58,350 nt of DNA from Prevotella histicola JCM 15637 = DNF00424 (GTDB lineage: Bacteria; Bacteroidota; Bacteroidia; Bacteroidales; Bacteroidaceae): positions 1-58,350 of the forward strand of contig NZ_BAJX01000018.1 of the NCBI RefSeq assembly GCF_000613925.1, written 5' to 3'. Shown here one piece after another: positions 8,838 through 16,927 of the stretch; the stretch's first letter is position 1; the number at the start of each line of letters is the position of its first letter. The notes beneath the pieces were generated by a model. That model had not been told where the DNA came from and made no database searches. It worked only from the letters and a program-made list of their open reading frames with translations. A program made the translations under genes and the position numbers.

Positions 8838-9808
8838 AAAAAGTACTCTCCTATATAGCCTATGTGTTAGCTTATGGCTTTTGGTATGCCATGTCATTAC
8901 TGCCTATGTGTGTACTTTACGTCTTCTCGGATGCTCTTTATCTGCTTGTCGGGAGGGTTGTTAAGTATCGTCATAAGGTGATATGGAAGAATCTTAAGGA
9001 GAGTTTTCCTGAGAAAGATGAAGCAGAACTACAACGAATAGAGTGTGACTTCTATCGTTATTTTTGCGATTATCTGGTTGAAACCATCAAGCTCATGACG
9101 ATGAGTAGGCGTGAATTGCGTAAGCGGATGGTGTTTACAGGAACAGACCAGATGAATGTTCTGCTTGAAAAGGGAGTGTCATGTGCTGTCTACCTTGGGC
9201 ATTATGGCAATTGGGAGCTTATCACATCACTCCCTTTATGGGTTTCCGAGAAAGGACAATGTTGCCAGGTTTATCATGTATTAGAGAACGAACGTTTTGA
9301 TAAACTGTTCAAACAGGTACGTGAAAAGCAGGGTTCCATCTGCATACCGATGGCAGAAACACTGCGTCGTATCATTGATTTCCGTCAGAAAAAGCAGCCT
9401 ATTGTTATCGGATATATCTCCGATCAAGCTCCATTCTGGAACAATATTCACCATTGGTTACCTTTCCTGAACCATGATACTCCAGTCCTTACTGGTAGCG
9501 AACGCATCATAAAGAAAACCCAACAGGCTGTGTTCTATGGTGATGTGTCACGTATCAGCAGAGGACATTATCGGTGTGACATGCAGTTGATAACCACCGA
9601 ACCAGAGAAATATAAGGACTGGGAAATAACTGATGAGTACTTTAAGCGATTGGAAAAAACTATACAACGTCAACCAGAATTGTATCTTTGGAGTCATAAA
9701 CGATGGAAGCGTACACATGAAGAGTTCAATCTTAGATATGATCCAGAGACTGGGCGTGTGAGCTTAGACCCGTTGGAAGAGATATTAAAGAGGAAGAATA
9801 ACCTATGA
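8834..9808 (+). CDS. lysophospholipid acyltransferase, LpxL/HtrB-like
   Basis: 324 aa inner-membrane acyltransferase with one N-terminal hydrophobic segment. The catalytic H-x4-E motif is GHYGNWE (near residues 122-128), and the second family block, IGYISDQAP, lies near 196. LpxL-type enzymes add a secondary acyl chain to Kdo2-lipid A from acyl-ACP. Bacteroidota usually make penta-acylated lipid A with one such late acyltransferase, which fits. It overlaps both neighbours by 4 bp (ATGA), implying translational coupling within the envelope operon. Confidence 0.88.
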   Translation: MKKVLSYIAYVLAYGFWYAMSLLPMCVLYVFSDALYLLVGRVVKYRHKVIWKNLKESFPEKDEAELQRIECDFYRYFCDYLVETIKLMTMSRRELRKRMVFTGTDQMNVLLEKGVSCAVYLGHYGNWELITSLPLWVSEKGQCCQVYHVLENERFDKLFKQVREKQGSICIPMAETLRRIIDFRQKKQPIVIGYISDQAPFWNNIHHWLPFLNHDTPVLTGSERIIKKTQQAVFYGDVSRISRGHYRCDMQLITTEPEKYKDWEITDEYFKRLEKTIQRQPELYLWSHKRWKRTHEEFNLRYDPETGRVSLDPLEEILKRKNNL

Positions 9809-10620
9809 TATTTGTAAGGGACAAGGGGCGGATGTGTAATAACATCCTGCAATACGGGCACCTTTATGCCTGGGGAAGAGCGCATGGTAGAAGTACTGTT
9901 TCTATGCGTTTTGCTTATAAGTATCAGTATTTCCATATCAGTAAGACCCGCTGGCACAATTTCGCAGTCTATCTTTTTGCAAAGTATGCAGCAAAGTTGG
10001 GGTTGATACCGACAGTTAGTTTTGACTCATCTGATGAAGATTTATCTGCAAAGGAACAGAAGATGATGCATGGATGGCTCGTAGCTGAAGGGTGGTATGC
10101 CCGATGGTATGACCTGTTTTTACAGTATAAGCAGGAGATTCTGTCTTTGTTTGCTTTTGATGAAGGTATAGAGAGGACTGTCAAGGCTGTACTTAAAACT
10201 TCCAAAGGGGGAGATGTTATCCGACTGGGGGTACATATCCGACGTGGAGATTATGCTACATGGCAAAATGGAAAGTTCTTCTATGACGACCAGCAGATGA
10301 TCAAGCTTATCCGTCAGTTTATCCTTTTACATTCTGATAAGCGTGTTATCGTTTATATTTGTGGCAATGATCCAAAGCTCAACAAGCAGGCTTATGGCAC
10401 AGCTTTTGGACAAGATAATGTTGTTTTCCCACAAGGTAACCCCGGTGAAGACCTCTGTCTGTTGTCTCATTGTGACTATCTGATGGGAGCACCGAGCACC
10501 TTTACTCTCGTAGCATCTATGTATCACGACACACCATTATGCTGGATAAAAGATGCTGATGAGCCAGTTCGGATAGAGAGCTTCGCTCATTTCGATTATC
10601 TTTTCCGCCATATTATTTGA
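9805..10620 (+). CDS. GT11-like glycosyltransferase (alpha-1,2-fucosyltransferase-like)
   Basis: 271 aa. The donor-binding motif of GT11 and related fucosyltransferases, HIRRGDY, is at about residues 144-150. The N-terminus GRMCNNILQYGHLYAWGRA resembles the GxGNQxFQYAxA motif of GT11. The C-terminal block YLMGAPSTFTLVASMY corresponds to the family's SSFSWW-like block. It likely transfers fucose or another deoxysugar from a GDP-sugar. As the last gene of the unit with the acyltransferase (4-bp overlap), it probably modifies LOS. Sugar and acceptor are inferred only. Confidence 0.75.
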   Translation: MIFVRDKGRMCNNILQYGHLYAWGRAHGRSTVSMRFAYKYQYFHISKTRWHNFAVYLFAKYAAKLGLIPTVSFDSSDEDLSAKEQKMMHGWLVAEGWYARWYDLFLQYKQEILSLFAFDEGIERTVKAVLKTSKGGDVIRLGVHIRRGDYATWQNGKFFYDDQQMIKLIRQFILLHSDKRVIVYICGNDPKLNKQAYGTAFGQDNVVFPQGNPGEDLCLLSHCDYLMGAPSTFTLVASMYHDTPLCWIKDADEPVRIESFAHFDYLFRHII

Positions 10621-10780
10621 TAAACCAGGACTTTCCTCCTTTTACTTTTTATACAAGTGTATCAATATGAAGTCTTATAGTTTGAGATTTCTGCTTCAAC
10701 ATAGTACTTTCTACTTCTCCTAATAATGCTTGTTTGAGACTGAAAACACTCTATAAAATCCCTATTATAGTTTTCATTTT

Positions 10781-10867
10781 AGTTGCTGTCATTATTAACA
10801 TTTCATATAAGTGTTTAGTGATAAACGCTTTACGTGGTGTTATAAGATGACGGTAGTGACAGCAACT
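10781..10867. repeat. 87-bp nested dyad in the gap after the GT11 gene
   Basis: AGTTGCTGTCA (10781-10791) and TGACAGCAACT (10857-10867) form perfect 11-bp outer arms. Inside them AAGTGTTTA and TAAACGCTT form an inner stem with one mismatch (a G:U pair in RNA) around GTGA, and the sequence between is also partly complementary. The whole could fold as one long imperfect hairpin. Apart from this and the adjacent array, the 525-bp gap holds no gene. Confidence 0.55.
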
Positions 10868-10924
10868 TTAGAATTTCTACTTTCCTATAAGTATACATTA
10901 CTTTTGCATCGGGTAGTATTGGAC

Positions 10925-11058
10925 GGTGTTAAACACGATTGCTCATGGGTGTTAAACACTCTTGCGGATAGGTGTTAAGCACTCCGCACGACTGGTGCTT
11001 ACCATCAACTCCACTGGTGCTGGGCTGCAACACCAATGGTGCTAGGCTGCAGCACATA
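10925..11058. repeat. 22-23-bp-period tandem array (array A)
   Basis: Six units begin with GGTGYT at intervals of 22-23 bp. Cores include GTGTTAAACAC (odd palindrome), GTGTTAAGCAC and GTGCTAGGCTGCAGCAC (arms GTGCT/AGCAC). The array lies between the convergent GT11 and GT2 genes. Its right half matches array B (18877-18961) in reverse complement at about 75 of 85 positions. Array C (50164-50263) belongs to the same family. Confidence 0.8.
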
Positions 11059-11088
11059 AGAAGAAAGATGTAAAGCCGAACCTAAACG

Positions 11089-11124
11089 ACAGAGGGTATA
11101 TACCTTTTATGTATATACCCTCTG
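11089..11124. terminator. hairpin between convergent genes
   Basis: ACAGAGGGTATATA pairs with TATATACCCTCTGT around a 9-base loop, followed by a T-rich stretch on the plus strand. It lies 22 bp from the stop of the minus-strand GT2 gene, so it can serve both directions. Confidence 0.7.
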
Positions 11125-11145
11125 TTCTTATAAGATGGTTTTCGT

Positions 11146-11931
11146 TTATTCCTGTTCCTCTTCTGTTTGCTTTTTTATCTTTGCTTCAATTACCTTTGCA
11201 ACCAGAATGAACTGGTAGAAACCTGTCATGACACTATCAATAAAGCCGGTAATGCCATTTCTTATCTCTCCGTTCATAACGTAAGACTTAAAGAAACGCC
11301 AGAAAGGGCGGAAGAGTAGAGCACCGACTCCATAGTTCTTACCTTTCTTCTTGAGGACTTCGTCAGTAGTATAACGGTTACATTTCTCCAGCATATCAGC
11401 CAGATAGTTCTCTGCTAAGTGAATCAGTTGGACATTGTGAAGATGGTTGTCGATATGTTCAAGAGTCCCTTGTACTTGTGGAAAGGTATGCACATACGGA
11501 GGCCAGACGGTTCCTTCACGGATAAAGAAGCGTAGCTGGTAGTCCTTGGAGAAGCCCTTTTTAAGGATATTCATAAATCGGTTCTGCCTTGGAATATAAA
11601 GACCTCTCGCACAATCAGGCTTGTTGATATGCTGATAGAGATACGTTCTCAGCTCTGGTGTCACCAATTCGTCAGCGTCAACGACGAGTACCCATGGGCT
11701 GCTGGCACTCTGTATGGCAAAGGTTCGAGCTGGTTCGGCACAGGTATGATTGCCTTTGGGGAAGGTAACAACCTTACATCCTGCACGTTTAGCAATCTCT
11801 ACGGTATGGTCATTGCTCTCCATATCGCAGACAACTATCTCATCGAAGTCCTTAACGGAGTCGAGAACACGCTGCAGAAATTTCTCTGCATTGTAGGTAT
11901 TGATTACTACTGATATTTCTTTTTTTTCCAT
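11146..11931 (-). CDS. family 2 glycosyltransferase (WaaE/KdtX-like)
   Basis: 261 aa cytoplasmic GT-A enzyme. The N-terminus SVVINTYNAEKFLQRVLDS is the nucleotide-binding start of GT2; VCDMESNDHTVEIAK and the metal-binding VDADE (84-88) follow. The pattern resembles LPS core glucosyltransferases of the WaaE/KdtX group. The C-terminus is rich in aromatic and basic residues (about 200-245) and may sit at the membrane. It is convergent with the GT11 gene and divergent from the next glycosyltransferase run. Its -7 element ends only 8 bp before the ATG, so the leader must be very short. Confidence 0.82.
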   Translation of the reverse strand: MEKKEISVVINTYNAEKFLQRVLDSVKDFDEIVVCDMESNDHTVEIAKRAGCKVVTFPKGNHTCAEPARTFAIQSASSPWVLVVDADELVTPELRTYLYQHINKPDCARGLYIPRQNRFMNILKKGFSKDYQLRFFIREGTVWPPYVHTFPQVQGTLEHIDNHLHNVQLIHLAENYLADMLEKCNRYTTDEVLKKKGKNYGVGALLFRPFWRFFKSYVMNGEIRNGITGFIDSVMTGFYQFILVAKVIEAKIKKQTEEEQE

Positions 11932-11939
11932 CTTATGGG

Positions 11940-11947
11940 CAAAGATA
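11940..11947 (-). promoter_or_regulatory. -7 element of the minus-strand GT2 gene, almost leaderless
   Basis: TATCTTTG on the minus strand. Its last base is 9 positions from the A of the start codon, which leaves room for only a few leader nucleotides. Confidence 0.65.
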
Positions 11948-12149
11948 CGATTTTTTTCTGTACATTTGCATTATGTTAACTGAAAAAGAGAACATAATCT
12001 TTCTTACTAAAAAGCAGATAGCACAGGCTTCAGAATAGGCACTATTTTCTTTATAGTAGCTAAGTGTTATGTACATCGGGTGGCATTGTTTGATTTAATC
12101 ATCTCATCTTTGGGTGAGGAATAGTCTGGTCAACACTATAATAATAGGT

Positions 12150-13039
12150 ATGGACAATACTGTTAAGCCTCTTTTTTCGATTCTGATTCCTACTTGGAAT
12201 AATCTGTCTTTCCTGAAACTGTGTATTGAAAGTATCAGAAAGAACTCTTGTTATGAGCACGAAATACTTATTCATATCAATGATGGTAGTGACGGAACAC
12301 GGCAGTGGGTTGAAGAGCAGGGGCTGAAATATACGGCTTCTGATGAGAATATAGGCGTTTGTTTTGCCTTGAATAAGTTGCGTTCATTGGTATCAACGGA
12401 CTATATCCTTTATATGAATGATGACATGTATGTGTGTCCAGATTGGGATAAGGCTTTGTTTGAGGAGATAAAGCAGCAACCTGATAACATGTTCTTCTTC
12501 TCTTCAACACTTATTCAGCCACGTCCATTCTATGATAAGAGCGTGATTGCACCAGCTAATTACGGTGAGAGTGTTGACGATTTTGATGAGGAACGACTGT
12601 TGAAGGAGTATGCTACACTGCCACATGGCGATTGGAAAGGTTCTACATGGCCACCTAACATCGTTCATCGTGATGTGTGGGACCTTGTAGGAGGCTATAG
12701 CATTGAGTTCAGCCAGGTATGTATTCAGACCCAGACTTCTCTGCTAAGCTGTGGAAAGCAGGTGTTCGGCTGTTCAAAGGAATCGATCGTAGCCGTGTTT
12801 ATCACTTCGAAGCACGTTCCACTCATCGTATAGTAAAGAACGATGGAAGCACACAGTTCCTTCGTAAATGGGGCATAACCTCTTCCTCTTTCATGCGTGA
12901 TGTCCTCCAGAGGGGCGAACCTTATAACGAAGTTCGGGATATGTCGGTACACTTAAAGGCTGACCTTTTCAGGAGTAAGGTAAAGAAAGTGCTTACGATT
13001 CTGCGTGATGTCCGTATCAAGAACATCTGGGAAGATTGA
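12150..13039 (+). CDS. family 2 glycosyltransferase (frameshifted)
   Basis: About 296 aa once repaired. Start chosen at ATG 12150, just before the GT2 opening PLFSILIPTWNNLSFLKLCI; a GTG at 12114 would add 12 residues. The DXD-like motif YMNDDMYV lies near residue 90. The frame breaks at 12711-12716. Reading AGC-CCA-GGT-ATG gives SPGMYSDPDFSAKL, the expected continuation after GGYSIEF, but one C of a CCC run is absent, so the rest (DFSAKLWKAGVRLFKG... to RIKNIWED) is one frame over. Homology is intact on both sides, so a recent mutation or a sequence error is likely. First gene of a run of four plus-strand glycosyltransferase genes. Confidence 0.78.
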
Positions 13040-13084
13040 TAAATAACACTAAATAAGAATAGAAACGTAAATAACCATATAGCT

Positions 13085-13849
13085 ATGATACCAAAAGTCA
13101 TTCATTACTGCTGGCTCAGCAACGATCCGTATCCCGATAAGATACGGAAGTGTATGGACACTTGGAAGAAGGTGTTGCCCGACTATCAGATAAAGTTATG
13201 GAACACTGAGAACTTTGATATGTCAAAGGCTCCTGCTTATGTACGCGAAGCTTTCGAACAACGTAAGTGGGCTTTTGCATCCGATTATATACGTATGTAT
13301 GCACTTTATACTGAAGGTGGTGTTTATCTTGACTCTGATGTAAAGGTCTTAAAGTCATTTGATGAATTCCTAAACTATAAGTTCTTCACCTCATTGGAGT
13401 ATCATCCAAAGCAGATAGAGATGACTGGAGCGATAGATATGATCGATGATAAGGGTAATCGTATCAAGGAAGGTTTTGTCTCAGGGATACAGATTCAGGC
13501 AGCGGTGATGGGTTCTGAAGCTGGCTGTCAGTTTGTGAAAGACGTGTTGGATGACTATGAGAAGCGTGAGTTTATCTATCCTGAAGGCTCAAATGGTACG
13601 GGAGTTATCTCACCATTTGTCTATGCTCGGGTGATGGAAAAGTATGGTTTCAAGTATTTGGATAAAGATCAGCCACTCGAAGACAATATGATGGTGTTCC
13701 GTTCTGAGATCTTTGCAGGTAATAAATATGAGGCAACACCTGCTTCATATGCTATCCATTATTGTGCACATAGCTGGAAACGGACACCGATGGAGAAGTT
13801 AAGTAGATGGTTGAAAAGGAACATCCCTTGCCTGTTTCCAAAGAAATAA
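13085..13849 (+). CDS. GT32-type glycosyltransferase (capsular/LOS sugar transferase)
   Basis: 254 aa. Opens with IPKVIHYCWLSNDPYPDKI and has the metal/nucleotide-binding YLDSDVKV (DXD, about 81-88) preceded by ASDYIRMYALYTEGGV. These are the hallmarks of the GT32 family (Och1-like, capsular polysaccharide and toxin-type transferases). It probably adds hexose or HexNAc from a nucleotide sugar on the cytoplasmic side. It lies 45 bp after the frameshifted GT2 and 5 bp before the GT87-like gene, so it is in one operon. Donor and acceptor cannot be told from sequence. Confidence 0.85.
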   Translation: MIPKVIHYCWLSNDPYPDKIRKCMDTWKKVLPDYQIKLWNTENFDMSKAPAYVREAFEQRKWAFASDYIRMYALYTEGGVYLDSDVKVLKSFDEFLNYKFFTSLEYHPKQIEMTGAIDMIDDKGNRIKEGFVSGIQIQAAVMGSEAGCQFVKDVLDDYEKREFIYPEGSNGTGVISPFVYARVMEKYGFKYLDKDQPLEDNMMVFRSEIFAGNKYEATPASYAIHYCAHSWKRTPMEKLSRWLKRNIPCLFPKK

Positions 13850-13854
13850 ATGTA

Positions 13855-15017
13855 ATGAAGGATAGAATAAAGCAACTCTTACATCACCCCTTACTCTCCA
13901 ATCGATGGTTCCTGATGGGCTTATGGTTTGTCATTGCCCTTGCAGGGATGCTCAAGTACAATCGAAGTTTCAATAACTTCCTTATTTTCCGTGGTGTTTA
14001 CTGGCACACAGTGAACCAAACTTCACTCTATGCAGCCTACCTGCAGAGTACGGGGACGTGAATCATTATGGTCCAGTCTTCTCACTTGTCATCGCACCCT
14101 TTGCCCTTTTACCTCTATGGGCAGGTATGTTACTATGGTTAGTGTTCCTTACTGCGTGGCTATATGTGGCTATTGTTCGTTCAGGACTCCATGAAAAGCA
14201 AAAGATCTTCATACTTTGGTTCTGTGGAATAACGCTTCCAACGGCGTTGTTTATGCAGCAATTCAATATTGCTGTAGCTGCAATGATACTCTCTTCATTC
14301 TTCCTTATAGAGAAAGAGAAGGATTGTTGGGCTGCTTTCTTCATTGTATTAGGTACGTTGGTGAAGCTATATGGTATCGTGGGATTGGCTTTCTTCCTGT
14401 TCTCTCGGCACAAGTTGCGTTTCTTGATGTGGCTTGCAATATGGTCAGTCGTACTCTTTTGTGCACCAATGGTTATCAGTTCGCCTGCTTATGTCATTGA
14501 ACAATACCACGAGTGGTTTACTTGTTTGGTGGAAAAGAATGCTGAAAACCTTGGCTCTATTCAGCAGAATATATCTCTATTAGGGCTCGTCAGACGTACA
14601 ACGGGCTTTACAAATTATTCTGATTTGTGGCTTATTCTTCCTGGAATGGCACTCTTTGCCCTTCCTTATCTCCGTTTCTCACAGTATAAGAACCTTGCTT
14701 TCCGAGAGACAATCCTTGCCTCGGTACTCTTGTTTGTGATTCTTTTCAGTACGGGAAGTGAAGCAAGTGGATACGTGATAGCCTTGTTAGGCGTTTGTAT
14801 ATGGTACACTGCAGCACCATGGAAGCGTGGAAAGTGGGCAATAGCATTGATGATTTTCGTCTTTATCCTCTCTGGAATGGGTAGTAGTGACCTGTTCCCT
14901 AAGTTCATTCGAGAGGAGTATATCAAGCCTTATGCCTCCGTGCTTTGCCAATCAGTATTCTTTGGTTATGGCTTTGTTACGAGTTGTGCACGAAGGATTA
15001 TGCTACGAACGAAATAA
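13855..15017 (+). CDS. GT87-like polyprenyl-dependent mannosyltransferase, DUF2029 (frameshifted)
   Basis: About 387 aa integral membrane protein with some 9-10 hydrophobic spans. Start chosen at ATG 13855 (MKDRIKQLL), after the GT32 stop. The frame breaks at 14039-14042: TAC-CCT-GCA-GAG gives YPAEYGDVNHYGPVFSLV, the conserved luminal block of GT87/DUF2029 enzymes, but one C of CCC is missing and the first part ends at a TGA (14059). The GDVNHYGP-type block and multi-span layout suggest a transferase using a polyprenyl-phosphate sugar outside the inner membrane. The single-base loss is the same kind as in the GT2 gene upstream. Confidence 0.72.
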
Positions 15018-15026
15018 TAGAAGCTC

Positions 15027-16169
15027 ATGAATAAAAGGATTATAGGCTATGATGCCAAACGAATAGTGAGGAACGGAACAGGATTGGGCAGCTATGGGCG
15101 TACGCTCATCAATGATCTTGCCCCGCTGATGCCTAACACAGAACTGTTGCTCTATGCTCCCGATGCTGGAAGAGACGATCTTCGGAATCAGGTTGAACGA
15201 AGGGAGAACGTGCACTTCTGCTATCCTGACCATCTGCACTTCCGTCTTCAGCGTGATCTATGGCGCATGAAGGGTATCGTGAAGGACCTTCAGCGTGATG
15301 GTGTAGAGCTGTATCACGGACTCTCAGGTGAGCTTCCCCAAGGTTTGTCAGCGGCAGGTATCCCTGGTGTAGTCACCATTCACGACCTTATTTTCCTACG
15401 TCATCCAGAGTTCTATCAGCCCATAGACGTATTCTTCTATAAGCGCAAGTTCTATAAGACACTGCGTGAAGCAACACGTATCATTGCCATCAGTGAGTGT
15501 ACGAAGCGTGATATCTTATATTATGGTGACTTCCCAGAGGATAGAATAGACCTCGTTTATCAGAGTTGTGGTACCCGCTTCAGTCAGCCTGTACCTCAGG
15601 ATAAACTGCAGGAAGCGCGGATGAAGTATCAACTTCCACAGCGTTACGTGCTTAATGTAGGTACGGTTGAGGCACGAAAGAATATTCTTTTGGGTATTCA
15701 AGCCATGGCAAAGCTACCTTCAGAGTTGCATCTTGTCATCGTTGGAAGGCAGACGAAGTATCAGAAACAGCTTGATACAGCCATTCGTAAGTTAGGCTTG
15801 ACAGATAGGGTACACTTCCTTCAAGGTGTTCCCAACGATCTCCTACCTGCTATCTACAGCCAGGCTGAAGCTTTCATCTATCCTTCTCGCTATGAAGGCT
15901 TTGGTGTTCCCATCATCGAAGCCATACAAAGTGGCTTGCCAGTAGTGGCTGCTACGGGCAGTTGTTTGGAGGAAGCAGGTGGTCCAGATTGCCTTTACAT
16001 TGGTCCCGATGATGCTGATGGAGCTGCAGCAGCCCTCCTTTCAGCTATCGAAAAGCGAACTCAAATGGTTGGGAAGAGCCGTCAATATGTGAAGCGTTTT
16101 GAGAATCAGGACGTCGCTTCACAGGTTATAAAGTCTTATGAGAGGGTAGGAAAGGCTACAAAAGGATAA
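15027..16169 (+). CDS. family 4 glycosyltransferase
   Basis: 380 aa GT-B enzyme. The N-domain has RNGTGLGSYGRTLI (glycine-rich acceptor loop) and VTIHDLIFLRHPE. The C-domain has LNVGTVEARKN and the donor-site EX7E motif EAFIYPSRYEGFGVPIIEA (about 282-300). Such retaining transferases extend LPS, capsule or exopolysaccharide chains from NDP-sugars. It follows the GT87-like gene by 9 bp and closes this run. The predicted terminator overlaps its stop codon. Confidence 0.87.
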   Translation: MNKRIIGYDAKRIVRNGTGLGSYGRTLINDLAPLMPNTELLLYAPDAGRDDLRNQVERRENVHFCYPDHLHFRLQRDLWRMKGIVKDLQRDGVELYHGLSGELPQGLSAAGIPGVVTIHDLIFLRHPEFYQPIDVFFYKRKFYKTLREATRIIAISECTKRDILYYGDFPEDRIDLVYQSCGTRFSQPVPQDKLQEARMKYQLPQRYVLNVGTVEARKNILLGIQAMAKLPSELHLVIVGRQTKYQKQLDTAIRKLGLTDRVHFLQGVPNDLLPAIYSQAEAFIYPSRYEGFGVPIIEAIQSGLPVVAATGSCLEEAGGPDCLYIGPDDADGAAAALLSAIEKRTQMVGKSRQYVKRFENQDVASQVIKSYERVGKATKG

Positions 16170-16195
16170 GTGTGAGTATGCTATTGTAGCCCTTT
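16154..16195 (+). terminator. hairpin overlapping the GT4 stop codon
   Basis: GGCTACA (16154-16160), inside the last codons, pairs with TGTAGCC (16185-16191) and is followed by CTTTTCC. The T run is weak, so confidence is moderate. Confidence 0.45.
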
Positions 16196-16261
16196 TCCTT
16201 CTCATTATCTATCGTTTCATATTTATTCTGCATGCGTTTCGGCTTCTTTTAGCCCTTGTGT

Positions 16262-16399
16262 TGTATTGTTTTTACACGTGTGTTTTTGTATTATCACGCT
16301 TAGATAATTAATTATCACGCTTAGATAATACTTTATCAGACTTAGATAATACTTTATCACGCTTAGATAAAGTGAAAAGTCACGTGTAAAAACAATACA
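16262..16399. repeat. 21-bp tandem array enclosed by perfect 19-bp inverted repeats (array D)
   Basis: TGTATTGTTTTTACACGTG at 16262-16280 is perfectly reverse-complemented at 16381-16399. Inside are exactly four 21-bp units (16290-16310, 16311-16331, 16332-16352, 16353-16373) with core TTATCACGCTTAGATAA; the third has AGA for ACG. Each core has arms TTATC/GATAA. The element lies between the convergent GT4 and GtrA genes. No target-site duplication and no ORF is evident. The 323-bp gap holds nothing else. Confidence 0.85.
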
Positions 16400-16492
16400 G
16401 AATACGGGATAAACGAATGCAAAGTCTATCCTTTCTGAATCTGAACCATAGTAAAAAGAGGAGTGAATGAGGGCTTTTATCTTTTTGCCCTT

Positions 16493-16915
16493 TTATCCTT
16501 TTAGCTTTTTATGGTTGTTCTTCACGAACACAAAACGCAGCAAAAGGAAGTTGATAGGTACGACTATAACCATTACAAGTATAGGCGATAGCCATTTACT
16601 TGCGCCTAACCACAGGAAGAACTGCAACAGTCCTATCTCTAATAAGTAATTGATGACATGACTACCCACGAAGCCTGCAGCATTGTTCTTCGTAGGTTTA
16701 CCTTTGAAAGTGAAGTAAGTTGTCAGTGCATAGTTACAGATGAGGCCCACGCAGTAGCCTGCTGTGTAAGCAATCGTGGTATTAGTGAACAGCAGAAAAA
16801 GGCAATAGACACCATAATGGATAAGCGAACAGAGCGTACCTGTTATGCCAAAGCGGAACAGACGCCAGAAGTCCTGTCTCCAATGTAGCCATATTTCTTT
16901 CGTATGCAGCGTCAT
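16493..16915 (-). CDS. GtrA-like membrane protein
   Basis: 140 aa with four hydrophobic segments and the family start FRFGITGTLCSLIHYGVYCL, followed by NYALTTYFTFKGK. GtrA proteins are thought to flip undecaprenyl-phosphate-linked sugars or assist a GtrB-type transferase. The adjacent gene, 12 bp upstream on the same strand, is a GtrB-like transferase, the usual pairing. Last of a three-gene operon with the deacetylase. Confidence 0.85.
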   Translation of the reverse strand: MTLHTKEIWLHWRQDFWRLFRFGITGTLCSLIHYGVYCLFLLFTNTTIAYTAGYCVGLICNYALTTYFTFKGKPTKNNAAGFVGSHVINYLLEIGLLQFFLWLGASKWLSPILVMVIVVPINFLLLRFVFVKNNHKKLKG

Positions 16916-16927
16916 CTGATTGGAGTG

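Noticed and set aside
10925..11058. Array A as integron attC sites
   Set aside because: GTTAAAC occurs and resembles the attC core GTTRRRY, but the units are tandem 22-mers without attC spacing, and there is no integrase or cassette structure.
12711..12720. Programmed frameshifting or phase variation in the glycosyltransferase genes
   Set aside because: The C run is only two or three bases long, and the same kind of loss occurs in pflB and korB, where switching makes little sense; sequence error fits better.
16262..16399. The inverted-repeat element as a MITE or IS remnant
   Set aside because: No target-site duplication, no transposase fragment, and the interior is a tandem array rather than transposon sequence.
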